Part shown: positions 53,039 through 64,000 of the stretch, piece by piece
Numbering within the stretch: position 1 is the first letter of the stretch
Layout: every line of letters begins with the position of its first letter
Origin: JBMNGO01 sp050949885
Lineage (GTDB): Bacteria; Bacillota; Syntrophomonadia; Syntrophomonadales; Syntrophomonadaceae
Direction of reading: 5' to 3'
Length of the DNA: 64,000 nt
Assembly (NCBI GenBank): GCA_050949885.1
Contig: JBMNGO010000001.1
Coordinates: 186,001-250,000, forward strand
Position numbers and translations under genes: made by a program
The notes under the pieces: model-generated
What the model was told of the DNA's origin: nothing
Databases searched by the model: none
Seen by the model: the letters and a program-made list of their open reading frames with translations, nothing else

Positions 53039-54156
53039 TATTCATTTTTCCCCCAATTTAATCCATTAAAAAGTCCAGTTCTATGACACGCAATTATTAT
53101 AACCAGGATTACCGGTCCTAAGAACATTCCCGGCACCCCTCCTAATTTTAAACCTACATACAGCGCTATCAAAGTGGCGAGAGGATGTAACCCAATATTG
53201 TCCCCTACTATCTTGGGTTCCAGAAACTGTCTGACTACTGAGATGACACCGTACAGTACTAACAGACTAATTCCCATGGCAGGGCTACCGAAGAACAATT
53301 CTCCAATTATCCACGGAATAAACAACAACCCTGGTCCCAGTATGGGCAAAATATCCAACAAGCCTACTATTAAACCTATAGTGAGAATATAATCAACACC
53401 AATGATCTTAAGTGCAATCATGGTAATAATGGCAGTAATCGAAATCAATATACTATAAGCCTTAACGAAACCTACCAGGGCCTTAAAGAGATGACTGATT
53501 ACCCCCTGGGTTCTAAACCTAGCACCAGGTGGCAGCATGGATAAAACAAAATCTCTTATCAAAGCCCTATCCTTGATAAAAAAGTAGGTTGCCACAGTAG
53601 CAATTATAAGAAAAATAAAAAAACCCGGCAACATTGACAGACTATTGATAAGAATTTCGACACTTTTATCCATTAGGCTAATGAGTCTTTCAACAGCTTG
53701 ATGCAGATTCTCCTCAATGGCCCCTTGAACATTCAAAGGCAGATCAAGCTGTAAATACAATAACTGAACATCAGTGATAGCAGGAAGGATTTTTTCTTTA
53801 ACAACATTGGAATATCCAGCCACATGCGGATAGAGCCTGGTTATGTCGTAAATAATATTGGTAATTATGATAGATAAGGCATAGCAAAATCCTCCTACCA
53901 CCAATATTAAGCTGATAATTACCGACCCATTACGGTTTAAATGAAGCCTTTGCTCAAAAAATACTACCACTGGTTCCATTACAACAGCCATTATGATAGC
54001 GATGATAAAAGGCAAAAACAACATGGGGACATAAATGAAAATCTGCCCCAACATGGGTACTATATATATTATTGTCAGGTAAAGAGCTAGGAGAGATAGT
54101 ACGACTAAGGACAACCGCACCAGATATTTTAAGTTTTTTTGTAACTCAGGATCCAT
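53038..54156 (-). CDS. AI-2E/YtvI-family membrane protein
   Basis: A 372-residue protein with about seven to eight hydrophobic helices. The C-terminal half has the PF01594-type pattern (GLLDILPILGPGLLFIPW, LEPKIVGDNIGLHPLATLIALYVGLKLGG). Homologues include AI-2 exporters and the sporulation protein YtvI; the substrate is not predictable. It is inserted between cdsA and dxr, an unusual but in-operon place. Confidence 0.88.
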   Translation of the reverse strand: MDPELQKNLKYLVRLSLVVLSLLALYLTIIYIVPMLGQIFIYVPMLFLPFIIAIIMAVVMEPVVVFFEQRLHLNRNGSVIISLILVVGGFCYALSIIITNIIYDITRLYPHVAGYSNVVKEKILPAITDVQLLYLQLDLPLNVQGAIEENLHQAVERLISLMDKSVEILINSLSMLPGFFIFLIIATVATYFFIKDRALIRDFVLSMLPPGARFRTQGVISHLFKALVGFVKAYSILISITAIITMIALKIIGVDYILTIGLIVGLLDILPILGPGLLFIPWIIGELFFGSPAMGISLLVLYGVISVVRQFLEPKIVGDNIGLHPLATLIALYVGLKLGGVPGMFLGPVILVIIIACHRTGLFNGLNWGKNE

Positions 54157-54184
54157 AAAAATTCTCTCCTATCAAGAAACGGTT

Positions 54185-54967
54185 TTACAACCAGGAAAAG
54201 ACTATAAAAATCCAGGGAGCAACCAGAATAAAGCTGTCAAATCTATCCAAAACTCCACCATGCCCTGGAATAATCTTTCCCGAATCTTTAACCCCAAAAA
54301 ATCTTTTTATTCCAGACATAAAGAGGTCACCCAATTGAGCTATTACACTAGCCATGATGCCTAGTAATAAAGCATATGCAAGATTATACTTGTCCACAGC
54401 ATAAAAATGAAAAAATGCAAGGGAAATGAAAGTTGATAAAAGAACACTGCCCAAAGCGCCCTCCCATGTTTTCCCAGGGCTTAGAGAAGGTACCATTTTA
54501 TGTTTTCCCCAGGCCTTACCAAAAAGATACCCACCGGTATCACTTGCCCAGGTCAAAACAAAAGCCAAAAGCACTATTGTAAAGGCATCCGGCAGTTTAC
54601 CCATTTGTATCACAAAATGAAATAAAAATCCAATATAAAAGACTCCAAATAAGCTAATGGCTACATCAGCTAGAGTGATTCGAGGGTACAGCAATACGAA
54701 ACAGAGCACTATAATAGTAACGATAAATAAAATAGCATGGGTTAAAAAAGCAGGTTGCAGTTGATAAAAAAGAATAACCATCAACAATAAAAATCCTGGT
54801 AACATCAGGGGAGTAAAATTTTTAGCCTTCATCATGGCAAAAAATTCAAATAAAGCTAGAGCAGCCAGCAGGCTGAAAAAAACTATCCATATAACTCCGC
54901 CCAGGTATAGTACAGCCAGGACAAGCGGAATACCAAGTAAAGCAGTGATTACTCTGGTTTTTAACAT
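54185..54967 (-). CDS. cdsA: Phosphatidate cytidylyltransferase
   Basis: Makes CDP-diacylglycerol, the precursor of phosphatidylglycerol and related lipids. About seven membrane helices and the signature SGIKRFFGVKDSGKIIPGHG with VLDRFDS following. 260 residues. It starts 10 bases after uppS. Confidence 0.96.
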   Translation of the reverse strand: MLKTRVITALLGIPLVLAVLYLGGVIWIVFFSLLAALALFEFFAMMKAKNFTPLMLPGFLLLMVILFYQLQPAFLTHAILFIVTIIVLCFVLLYPRITLADVAISLFGVFYIGFLFHFVIQMGKLPDAFTIVLLAFVLTWASDTGGYLFGKAWGKHKMVPSLSPGKTWEGALGSVLLSTFISLAFFHFYAVDKYNLAYALLLGIMASVIAQLGDLFMSGIKRFFGVKDSGKIIPGHGGVLDRFDSFILVAPWIFIVFSWL

Positions 54968-54977
54968 CGGTATTCTC

Positions 54978-55730
54978 CTATCCTTTCTGGTTTAACCCAC
55001 CGAATCTGCGGTCACGTTTCTGATAGCTTAGCAAAGCCTCAACTAAATCCTCTTCAGAAAAATCAGGCCAAAGGCTATCCGTAACCCACAGTTCAGCGTA
55101 AGCACTCTGCCAGAGCAGAAAGTTGCTCAAACGCATTTCTCCAGCTGTCCTGATTATAAGATCAGGATCAGGTATTCCTCTGGTATATAGATTATCAGAT
55201 ATCATTTCCGTGTTAATATCATCAACAGTAATTTGCCTTTTTTCCACCTTGGTGGCCAGGGTTTTGACCATCCTCAGCAACTCATCCCGGGAACCATAAT
55301 TAAGGGCTATATTAAACAACAATCCTGTATTTTCACGAGTTAGCTCCAAAGCCTCTTGGACTTCTCTCTGGCATTCAGGAATCAACGCCTTATAGTCTCC
55401 CAGAACATTAATACGAATATTGTTCTCATGGAGTTCCATAACCTCTTTATGCATATACTCAATCAACAGTTTCATTAAATAATCTACTTCTTCAGTAGGC
55501 CTTTTCCAGTTTTCCGTAGAAAAGGCAAAGACAGTGAGTACTGGAATACCAATATTGACACAGGCGGTCACCACTTTTTTTAATGAACTCATACCAGCCC
55601 GGTGTCCCAGGGTTCTTGGCATCATCTTTTTTTTAGCCCAGCGGCCATTTCCATCCATTATAATGGCAATATGCTTTGGAAGCATTTTTTTATCCAATAA
55701 TCCTTGATAAACTTTTTCCTTGCTGCTCAT
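54978..55730 (-). CDS. uppS: Isoprenyl transferase (undecaprenyl diphosphate synthase)
   Basis: Builds the C55 lipid carrier of cell-wall synthesis. The substrate loop is IIMDGNGRWAKKK, with FAFSTENWKRP and the C-terminal RTAGEMRLSNFLLWQ...ELWVTDSLWPDF. 250 residues. ATG with GGGAG upstream. A GC-rich hairpin and an extended -10 promoter precede it. Confidence 0.97.
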   Translation of the reverse strand: MSSKEKVYQGLLDKKMLPKHIAIIMDGNGRWAKKKMMPRTLGHRAGMSSLKKVVTACVNIGIPVLTVFAFSTENWKRPTEEVDYLMKLLIEYMHKEVMELHENNIRINVLGDYKALIPECQREVQEALELTRENTGLLFNIALNYGSRDELLRMVKTLATKVEKRQITVDDINTEMISDNLYTRGIPDPDLIIRTAGEMRLSNFLLWQSAYAELWVTDSLWPDFSEEDLVEALLSYQKRDRRFGGLNQKG

Positions 55731-55758
55731 TGTCTCCCTCTTTTGCCCAAATGATAAA

Positions 55759-55777
55759 CCCCCCTAATATTGGGGGG
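55759..55777 (-). terminator. GC-rich hairpin ahead of uppS
   Basis: Six C and six G form a stem around a 7-base AT loop. TTTATC follows on the minus strand and AATTCTTTTT on the plus strand, so the stem may terminate weakly either way. It lies just downstream of a promoter, in the uppS leader. Confidence 0.45.
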
Positions 55778-55789
55778 AATTCTTTTTAT

Positions 55790-55798
55790 ATTATACCA
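55790..55798 (-). promoter_or_regulatory. Extended -10 promoter of uppS-cdsA-dxr
   Basis: TGGTATAAT on the minus strand is an extended -10 element in the 100-base gap between frr and uppS. I see no good -35. Confidence 0.45.
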
Positions 55799-55830
55799 AT
55801 ATGTAGTTGCATTTTTAAGCTAATAATAAA

Positions 55831-56388
55831 TTAAACCTCCATTATTTCTTTTTCCTTAGACTGCAATACTTTGTCTACTTCTTTAATGTACTTGTCAGTC
55901 AGTTTCTGGATTTCGTCGGTACCCTTTTTACTTTCATCCTCAGAAATGGTCTTCTCTTTTTCACACTGTTTTAAGCTATCATTGCTATCGCGGCGGATAT
56001 TCCTGATGGCAACTTTGGCTTCCTCGGCCCTTTTCTTTACTACCTTGACCAGCTCTTTTCGTCTTTCCTCGGTTAGTTGCGGAATCGCCAAGCGAATAAC
56101 ATTGCCGTCATTACTGGGGTTTATGCCCAGATCTGATTTCATTATAGCCTTTTCTATTTCTGGAATGAGGGTTTTATCCCAGGGTTGAATCACCAGCAGC
56201 CTTGCTTCTGGAACAGTTATATTGGCTAGCTGGTTTAAGGGTGTTACTGAACCGTAATACTCCACCGTAATCCTGTCCAGCATCCCTGGATTGGCCCTTC
56301 CAGCACGCATAGAGAAATAATCCTTAATGAGAAATTCAACAGTTTTTTTCATTTTATCTTCCGATTCAGTTAATATCTCCTTAATCAT
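55831..56388 (-). CDS. frr: Ribosome recycling factor
   Basis: Splits the post-termination ribosome with EF-G. The three-helix bundle is visible, with MRAGRANPGMLDRITVEYYG, PWDKTLIPEIEKAI and LTEERRKELVKVVKKRAEEAK. 185 residues. It starts 4 bases after pyrH ends. Confidence 0.98.
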   Translation of the reverse strand: MIKEILTESEDKMKKTVEFLIKDYFSMRAGRANPGMLDRITVEYYGSVTPLNQLANITVPEARLLVIQPWDKTLIPEIEKAIMKSDLGINPSNDGNVIRLAIPQLTEERRKELVKVVKKRAEEAKVAIRNIRRDSNDSLKQCEKEKTISEDESKKGTDEIQKLTDKYIKEVDKVLQSKEKEIMEV

Positions 56389-56392
56389 TTTC

Positions 56393-57109
56393 TTACCTCC
56401 CTACGTAGGTTCCAATCTTTTCACCCATAACAACTTTTAGAATGTTTCCATTCCTGGTAAGATCAAAAACAACGATAGGTATTCGGTTATCCATGCAAAG
56501 TGACGCCGCAGTTGCGTCCATGACCCCGAGTCCTTGATTCAGCACATCAATATAAGTCAATTCTTCATATTTTTTAGCATTGGGGTTTGTCATAGGGTCT
56601 GAGTCATAAATGCCATCTACCTTTTTGGCCATCAAAATTACTTCTGCCTCAATTTCTGCAGATCTTAAGGCGGCTGCAGTATCTGTAGAAAAGTATGGAT
56701 TACCAGTACCTGCAGCTACAATGACCACCCGGTTCTTTTCTAAATGCCGGATAGCCCTGCGCCTGATATAAGGTTCGGCAATCTCTTTCATCTCTATGGC
56801 TGACATCACACGTGTGCCCATGCCTTCCTTTTCCAGAGCATCCTGGAGAGCCAGGGCATTAATAACTGTGGCCAGCATTCCCATATAGTCTGCAGTAGCG
56901 CGATCCATCCCCTTAGCGCTGCCTTTTACGCCTCGCCAGATGTTCCCGCCTCCAACAACAATAGCAACCTCTACTCCTCTCTTCACTACCTCAACAACCT
57001 GCCGGGCAATAGAAACCAGGATTTCATGGTCAATTCCATAGCCCTGGGGTCCTGCCAGGGCTTCACCACTCAACTTTAATACTACACGCCTGTACTTGGG
57101 TTTTTCCAA
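56393..57109 (-). CDS. pyrH: Uridylate kinase
   Basis: Phosphorylates UMP to UDP. The amino-acid-kinase fold shows RVVLKLSGEALAG, VVGGGNIWRGVKGS, MDRATADYMGMLATVIN and MDATAASLCMDNRIPIVVFD. 238 residues. TTG start with GGGGGG upstream. It is in the usual tsf-pyrH-frr order. Confidence 0.98.
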   Translation of the reverse strand: MEKPKYRRVVLKLSGEALAGPQGYGIDHEILVSIARQVVEVVKRGVEVAIVVGGGNIWRGVKGSAKGMDRATADYMGMLATVINALALQDALEKEGMGTRVMSAIEMKEIAEPYIRRRAIRHLEKNRVVIVAAGTGNPYFSTDTAAALRSAEIEAEVILMAKKVDGIYDSDPMTNPNAKKYEELTYIDVLNQGLGVMDATAASLCMDNRIPIVVFDLTRNGNILKVVMGEKIGTYVGR

Positions 57110-57215
57110 GTGAATTCCCCCCAGACAATTAACCTTTGTTAACCCCTTATTAATTGAAAAAATTGTATATTCCAGTGCCTTTCAAGATAGAACCCGAGAT
57201 CTGCCTCAAAAATGG

Positions 57216-57863
57216 TTAGGCATTTATTTGGGCCATAACCTCAGCTGCAAAATCCGATTCTTTCTTTTCTATTCCTTCTCCCAATTGATAGCGGACAAAT
57301 CTTCTAACAGAGATATTTTCTCCCATTTTGGCAATATTTTCATGAACCAATTCTTGAACAGTCTTGTCTGGATCTTTAATATACGGCTGCTCTAAGAGAC
57401 AGTGTTCTTTGTAGAATTTTTCCAGTCTGCCAACTACCATTTTTTCAATAATCTGTTCAGGCTTGCCTTCCTCTCGGGCTTGTGCTTTCAGAATTTCCTT
57501 TTCCCTGTTTAATACTTCTTCAGGTACCTCATCGCGAGATACGTAGCCAGGATTGGATGCAGCTATTTGCATAGCAATATCATAAGCCAGCTGTTTAAAC
57601 TCAGCGGTTTTAGCAACAAAGTCAGTTTCGCAATTTACCTCAACTAAAACCCCAATTTTGCCCCCCATATGTATATATGAGGTAACAACTCCTTCACTAG
57701 CTATTCTACCAGCCTTTTTAGCCGCTTTGGCCAATCCTTTAGTTCTTAATTCATCAATAGCCTTTTCTATATCCCCGTTGCAAGCAACCAAAGCTCTTTT
57801 GCAATCCATCATTCCTGCCCCAGTTCTTTCGCGGAGTTCCTTAACTAAACTAGCAGATATCAC
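57216..57863 (-). CDS. tsf: Elongation factor Ts
   Basis: Nucleotide-exchange factor of EF-Tu. The N-terminal UBA-like domain is followed by the EF-Tu-contacting motif TDFVAKTAEF. At 215 residues it is the short form seen in many Clostridia and Thermus; much of the second core domain is absent. GTG start with GGAGG eight bases upstream. It follows rpsB. Confidence 0.97.
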   Translation of the reverse strand: MISASLVKELRERTGAGMMDCKRALVACNGDIEKAIDELRTKGLAKAAKKAGRIASEGVVTSYIHMGGKIGVLVEVNCETDFVAKTAEFKQLAYDIAMQIAASNPGYVSRDEVPEEVLNREKEILKAQAREEGKPEQIIEKMVVGRLEKFYKEHCLLEQPYIKDPDKTVQELVHENIAKMGENISVRRFVRYQLGEGIEKKESDFAAEVMAQINA

Positions 57864-57921
57864 CGAAACAACCTCCTTTTTTAAGATTAACCATATTAAA
57901 CAATAAAATTAATAATATTGG

Positions 57922-57954
57922 AAAAAAGGGTGTCTTGGAAAACCAATCACCCTT
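57922..57954 (-). terminator. Terminator/attenuator between rpsB and tsf
   Basis: Stem AAGGGTG/CACCCTT with an inner TTGG/CCAA pair and AAAA-type loop is followed by six T on the minus strand. It probably lets part of the transcripts end after rpsB. Confidence 0.75.
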
Positions 57955-57964
57955 AATAAGCTAG

Positions 57965-58663
57965 TTATGCGGTAACCTGAGTTCCTTGCTTCCCTTCCAG
58001 CACCGCATCGGCAATTTTGGAAGCAATGAGCTTTACCGCCCTTATAGCATCATCATTACCTGGTATTACATAATCAATTTCATCAGGATCACAATTGGTA
58101 TCAACAATGGCTACTACAGGAATGTTAAGCTTTCGCGCCTCGGCAACAGCAATTCTTTCTTTTCTCGGATCAACAATAAAAACTGCACCTGGCAATTTAT
58201 CCATTTCCTTAATTCCACCCAGGAATCTTTCTAATCTCTCTCTTTCATTGACCAGCCGGGCAACTTCCTTTTTAGTTAATACCTCAAACCGCCCATCGGC
58301 TTCCATCTTTTCCAGCTCTTTTAATCTTAAAATACGCTGTTTTATTGTCTTATAATTGGTCAGAGTACCACCGAGCCACCTCTGGTTTACATAAAACATC
58401 TCACATCTCAGGGCTTCATCCCTAACCGTCTCTTGCGCCTGCTTCTTGGTCCCAACAAAGAGAATTCCCTTGCCTTCCGAGACAACACTTTTGACAAATT
58501 CGTAGGCCTCTTCAAACTTCTTAACTGTCTGCTGGAGATCAATAATGTAGATGCCGTTCCTTTCCATATAAATGTAGGTCGACATCTTAGGGTTCCATCT
58601 CCGGGTTTGGTGTCCAAAATGCACTCCTGCTTCAAGGAGCTGCTTCATCGTGATTACTGACAA
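57965..58663 (-). CDS. rpsB: 30S ribosomal protein S2
   Basis: Small-subunit protein. It begins SVITMKQLLEAGVHFGHQTR and contains FVGTKKQAQETVRDEA, RWLGGTLTN and VDTNCDPDEIDYVIPGNDDA. 232 residues. TTG start with GAGGAGG seven bases upstream. A strong promoter and a structured leader precede it. Confidence 0.98.
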   Translation of the reverse strand: MSVITMKQLLEAGVHFGHQTRRWNPKMSTYIYMERNGIYIIDLQQTVKKFEEAYEFVKSVVSEGKGILFVGTKKQAQETVRDEALRCEMFYVNQRWLGGTLTNYKTIKQRILRLKELEKMEADGRFEVLTKKEVARLVNERERLERFLGGIKEMDKLPGAVFIVDPRKERIAVAEARKLNIPVVAIVDTNCDPDEIDYVIPGNDDAIRAVKLIASKIADAVLEGKQGTQVTA

Positions 58664-58697
58664 CGGTATGCCTCCTCTCAGTTTTTAATCCTCCGCC

Positions 58698-58742
58698 ACT
58701 TCATCCTTCCTCGAGAACTATTGCTAGCACTGCTCGTGAAGT
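58698..58742 (-). promoter_or_regulatory. Candidate S2 leader RNA
   Basis: On the minus strand ACTTC and GAAGT form an outer stem, and CGAG/CTCG an inner stem, around a loop with AGTGCTAGCAATAG. It lies between the promoter and the rpsB ribosome-binding site. Ribosomal protein S2 leaders are known in Firmicutes; whether this matches one needs a covariance search. Confidence 0.5.
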
Positions 58743-58770
58743 CCATAGACGTGTGTAATCACCATCAAAA

Positions 58771-58800
58771 AATATAGCACATAATTGCCACCAATTGCAA
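58771..58800 (-). promoter_or_regulatory. Sigma-A promoter of rpsB-tsf
   Basis: TTGCAA and TATATT are 18 bases apart on the minus strand, giving a leader of about 100 bases. Confidence 0.65.
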
Positions 58801-59035
58801 GTTTACCGGTTTATAATTTATAACCCGCACCCTGGTGTGAACCGGCGTCAGGTTATTATAAATCCAATTATCCTCTTGTTATCCTTGTGAGTTATTCCCT
58901 TAACCTAAGAACAGCTCAAATCCCAATATTACTGACTTCGTGATGGCAAGACAATAGATTTATGATATTATGGGTAATACAACAAACCGTGATAATGTTT
59001 TAGGTAAAGCAGTATAGTTGAGGGAGGTGAAATCT
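58801..59035. other. Gap between divergent rpsB and PfpI genes
   Basis: This 235-base part of the gap has an imperfect inverted repeat at about 58818-58857 (ATAACC/GGTTAT outer arms, GGTGTG/CACACC nearby). I see no gene or tRNA. A promoter for the plus-strand gene must lie at about 58940-59000 but no good pair of hexamers stands out. Confidence 0.5.
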
Positions 59036-59608
59036 ATGATTAATATCGGAATACTGGTATTTGAAAAGGTTGAAGAATTAGATTTTATTGGACCTTTTGA
59101 AGTATTATCGTATGTCAATAAAATAAATCCTCAAAGCACTAACGTATGGCTTGTAAGTGATCAAGAACAAATAATCAGAGCATTTAATGGACTGCGTTTT
59201 ATTGCTGACTATAATATTGATAATTGCCCCCAATTAGATGTATTGGTAGTCCCGGGCGGGCAAGGAAGAAAATTAGCAATGAAAAATGAAAAAATCCTTA
59301 ATTTTGTTAAGTATAGATACCCGCAGTTAAAGTATCTTTGTTCTGTCTGCACCGGTGCCTTCATAATCGGCGCAACAGGCCTTTTACAAAATAAGTTAGC
59401 TACTACTTATCATACGGCTCTTGATGAGCTTTCTGAAATGGGCATAATTGTAAAGAACTCAAAAACAGTACAAGATGGAAAAATTATTACTGGTGCCGGC
59501 GTATCTTCTGGCATAGATGTTGGTTTATACTTATTGAGTCAGTTATTCGATGAAGCAATGGCTCAGCAAGTAGCAGATAAAATTGAATATAACTGGTGTA
59601 AAATCTAA
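59036..59608 (+). CDS. DJ-1/PfpI-family protein
   Basis: Class I glutamine-amidotransferase-like fold of the DJ-1/ThiJ/PfpI group. The nucleophile elbow is CSVCTGAFIIG, with VLVVPGGQGRK before it and TGAGVSSGIDVGLYLL after it. Closest by pattern are isonitrile-hydratase-like or AraC-associated sensor domains; no DNA-binding domain is attached. The substrate is unknown. About 190 residues. I start at the ATG at 59036 behind GGGAGG; a TTG six codons upstream is less likely. It runs towards the 5S end of the rRNA operon. Confidence 0.9.
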   Translation: MINIGILVFEKVEELDFIGPFEVLSYVNKINPQSTNVWLVSDQEQIIRAFNGLRFIADYNIDNCPQLDVLVVPGGQGRKLAMKNEKILNFVKYRYPQLKYLCSVCTGAFIIGATGLLQNKLATTYHTALDELSEMGIIVKNSKTVQDGKIITGAGVSSGIDVGLYLLSQLFDEAMAQQVADKIEYNWCKI

Positions 59609-59698
59609 TTCCAACCTTAATAGTAGGAGCATGCAATAGGTGGTCCCCGGAGGGGGCGCCCACAACTGTAACATATCGTGTGCCAGAAAATACTAATT

Positions 59699-59811
59699 CC
59701 TGGCGACGTCCTACTCTCCCACAGCTAAACTGCAGTACCATCGGCGCTGGAGGGCTTAACTGCCGTGTTCGGTATGGGAACGGGTGTACCCCCTCCGCCA
59801 TTGTCACCAGG
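59699..59811 (-). rRNA. rrf: 5S ribosomal RNA
   Basis: Read on the minus strand it starts CCTGGTGACAATGGCGGAGG, includes the loop B/C block CCCATACCGAACACGG and ends with the complement GTCGCCAGG. About 113 bases. Confidence 0.93.
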
Positions 59812-59911
59812 AAAATTAATTTCATACTATTCTTTTGTTTTGAAACAGGAGAACCGTCCCCTTGATTCCCCTTGTTCTCTAAAAACTGCATAGAAGAAGC
59901 CCGTCTTTTTA

Positions 59912-62905
<2,994 letters not shown>

Positions 62906-63162
62906 TAAGACGCTTTTAAAAACTCTCACTCAGTGTGTTTGTTTTTACCTTGCTTCTTCTTTATGCAGTTTTTAAAGAACACTGTACCTCGAAACGCAGT
63001 TTCCAGGTACCTTTTTAATAAAAACAAACAGCAAGATCGATCGAGTGATCGACCTAGTTTCGAAAGTCGGAGGTCAGATGTCGGAAGTCGGAGTTTTGGT
63101 CGAAATCGGTAAACCGATTTCTTCTCCTTTTCCTACCTTTTCCCCCTCTTCTCCTACTCCTT
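62906..63162 (-). other. 16S-23S spacer without tRNA genes
   Basis: No tRNA is found. A boxA-like GTTCTTTAAAAACTGCATA at about 62964-62982 is complementary to CTATGCAGTTTTTAGAGAAC after the 23S 3' end (about 59875-59894); the pair forms the 23S processing stem. Nearer 16S lie GAAATCGG/CCGATTTC (63102-63121) and short TCCGACTT/CTCCGAC repeats. Confidence 0.75.

Positions 63163-64000
<838 letters not shown>

Noticed and set aside
58815..58860. tRNA-like or T-box element between rpsB and the PfpI gene
   Set aside because: The inverted repeat is short and imperfect, and no T-box signature or specifier loop is present.
62906..63162. tRNA-Ile or tRNA-Ala in the rRNA spacer
   Set aside because: No TTCGA-type T-loop or acceptor stem can be formed; the spacer holds processing stems only.

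Overview
The window looks like a chromosomal segment of a spore-forming, low-to-medium G+C Firmicute of the class Clostridia. The evidence is the gene order (dpaA-dpaB-asd-dapG-dapA-RNase J; rpsB-tsf-pyrH-frr-uppS-cdsA-dxr-rseP-ispG-proS; polC; rimP-nusA-rnpM-ylxQ-infB-rbfA-nrnA-truB-ribF-rpsO-pnp), a PolC-type replicase, dipicolinate synthase, an SspF-like small acid-soluble spore protein, and frequent TTG/GTG starts with strong GGAGG ribosome-binding sites. A Syntrophomonas-like relative is my guess only; I have no search result behind it. Almost every gene is on the minus strand. The plus-strand genes are rqcH, the sspF-like gene and a DJ-1/PfpI gene.

Layout (minus-strand transcription runs from high to low coordinates). 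1-6.1 kb: RNase J (cut by the left edge) with its own promoter, then dapA, dapG, asd, dpaB and dpaA, which make diaminopimelate/lysine and spore dipicolinate. 6.3-7.6 kb: dapB and an unrecognised helical protein. 7.7-9.5 kb: rqcH on the plus strand. 9.5-12.8 kb: pyrK-pyrD-pyrF-pyrE. 12.9-23.6 kb: an EF-G paralogue, a two-component system, an isochorismatase-type hydrolase, a lipoprotein, a Lon-like protease, an MBL-fold protein and a class A penicillin-binding protein. 23.7-27.1 kb: a radical SAM protein, the sspF-like gene (plus strand), an MgtC-like protein, guaB and a 78-residue protein. 27.2-32 kb: a cell-envelope/sporulation operon VanW-like, polysaccharide deacetylase, dacF, M16 peptidase, dut, ylmC. 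In Bacillus subtilis pnpA-ylxY-mlpA-ymxH run directly into spoVFA; here about 21 kb lies between ylmC and dpaA. 32.1-34.6 kb: pnp and rpsO.

34.6-35.7 kb is the only large gap without a recognisable gene and the most unusual stretch. It holds about five copies of a 173-bp tandem repeat in alternating A/B versions (A-B-A-B'-hybrid), so the higher-order unit is about 346 bp. Each copy carries a long inverted repeat. Each also carries, on the minus strand, a phased micro-ORF (38-64 codons) with a conserved hydrophobic start.

35.7-58.7 kb: the translation, replication and isoprenoid blocks. Points of interest are a PolC that seems to lack the exonuclease insertion, a promoter plus overlapping hairpins ahead of rimP-nusA, candidate leader RNAs ahead of rpsO and rpsB, and possible ATA (truB) and CTG (response regulator) start codons. 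59-64 kb: a DJ-1/PfpI protein on the plus strand meeting a minus-strand rRNA operon (16S cut by the right edge, no tRNA in the spacer, 23S, 5S). All calls come from reading the sequence; no database search was run.
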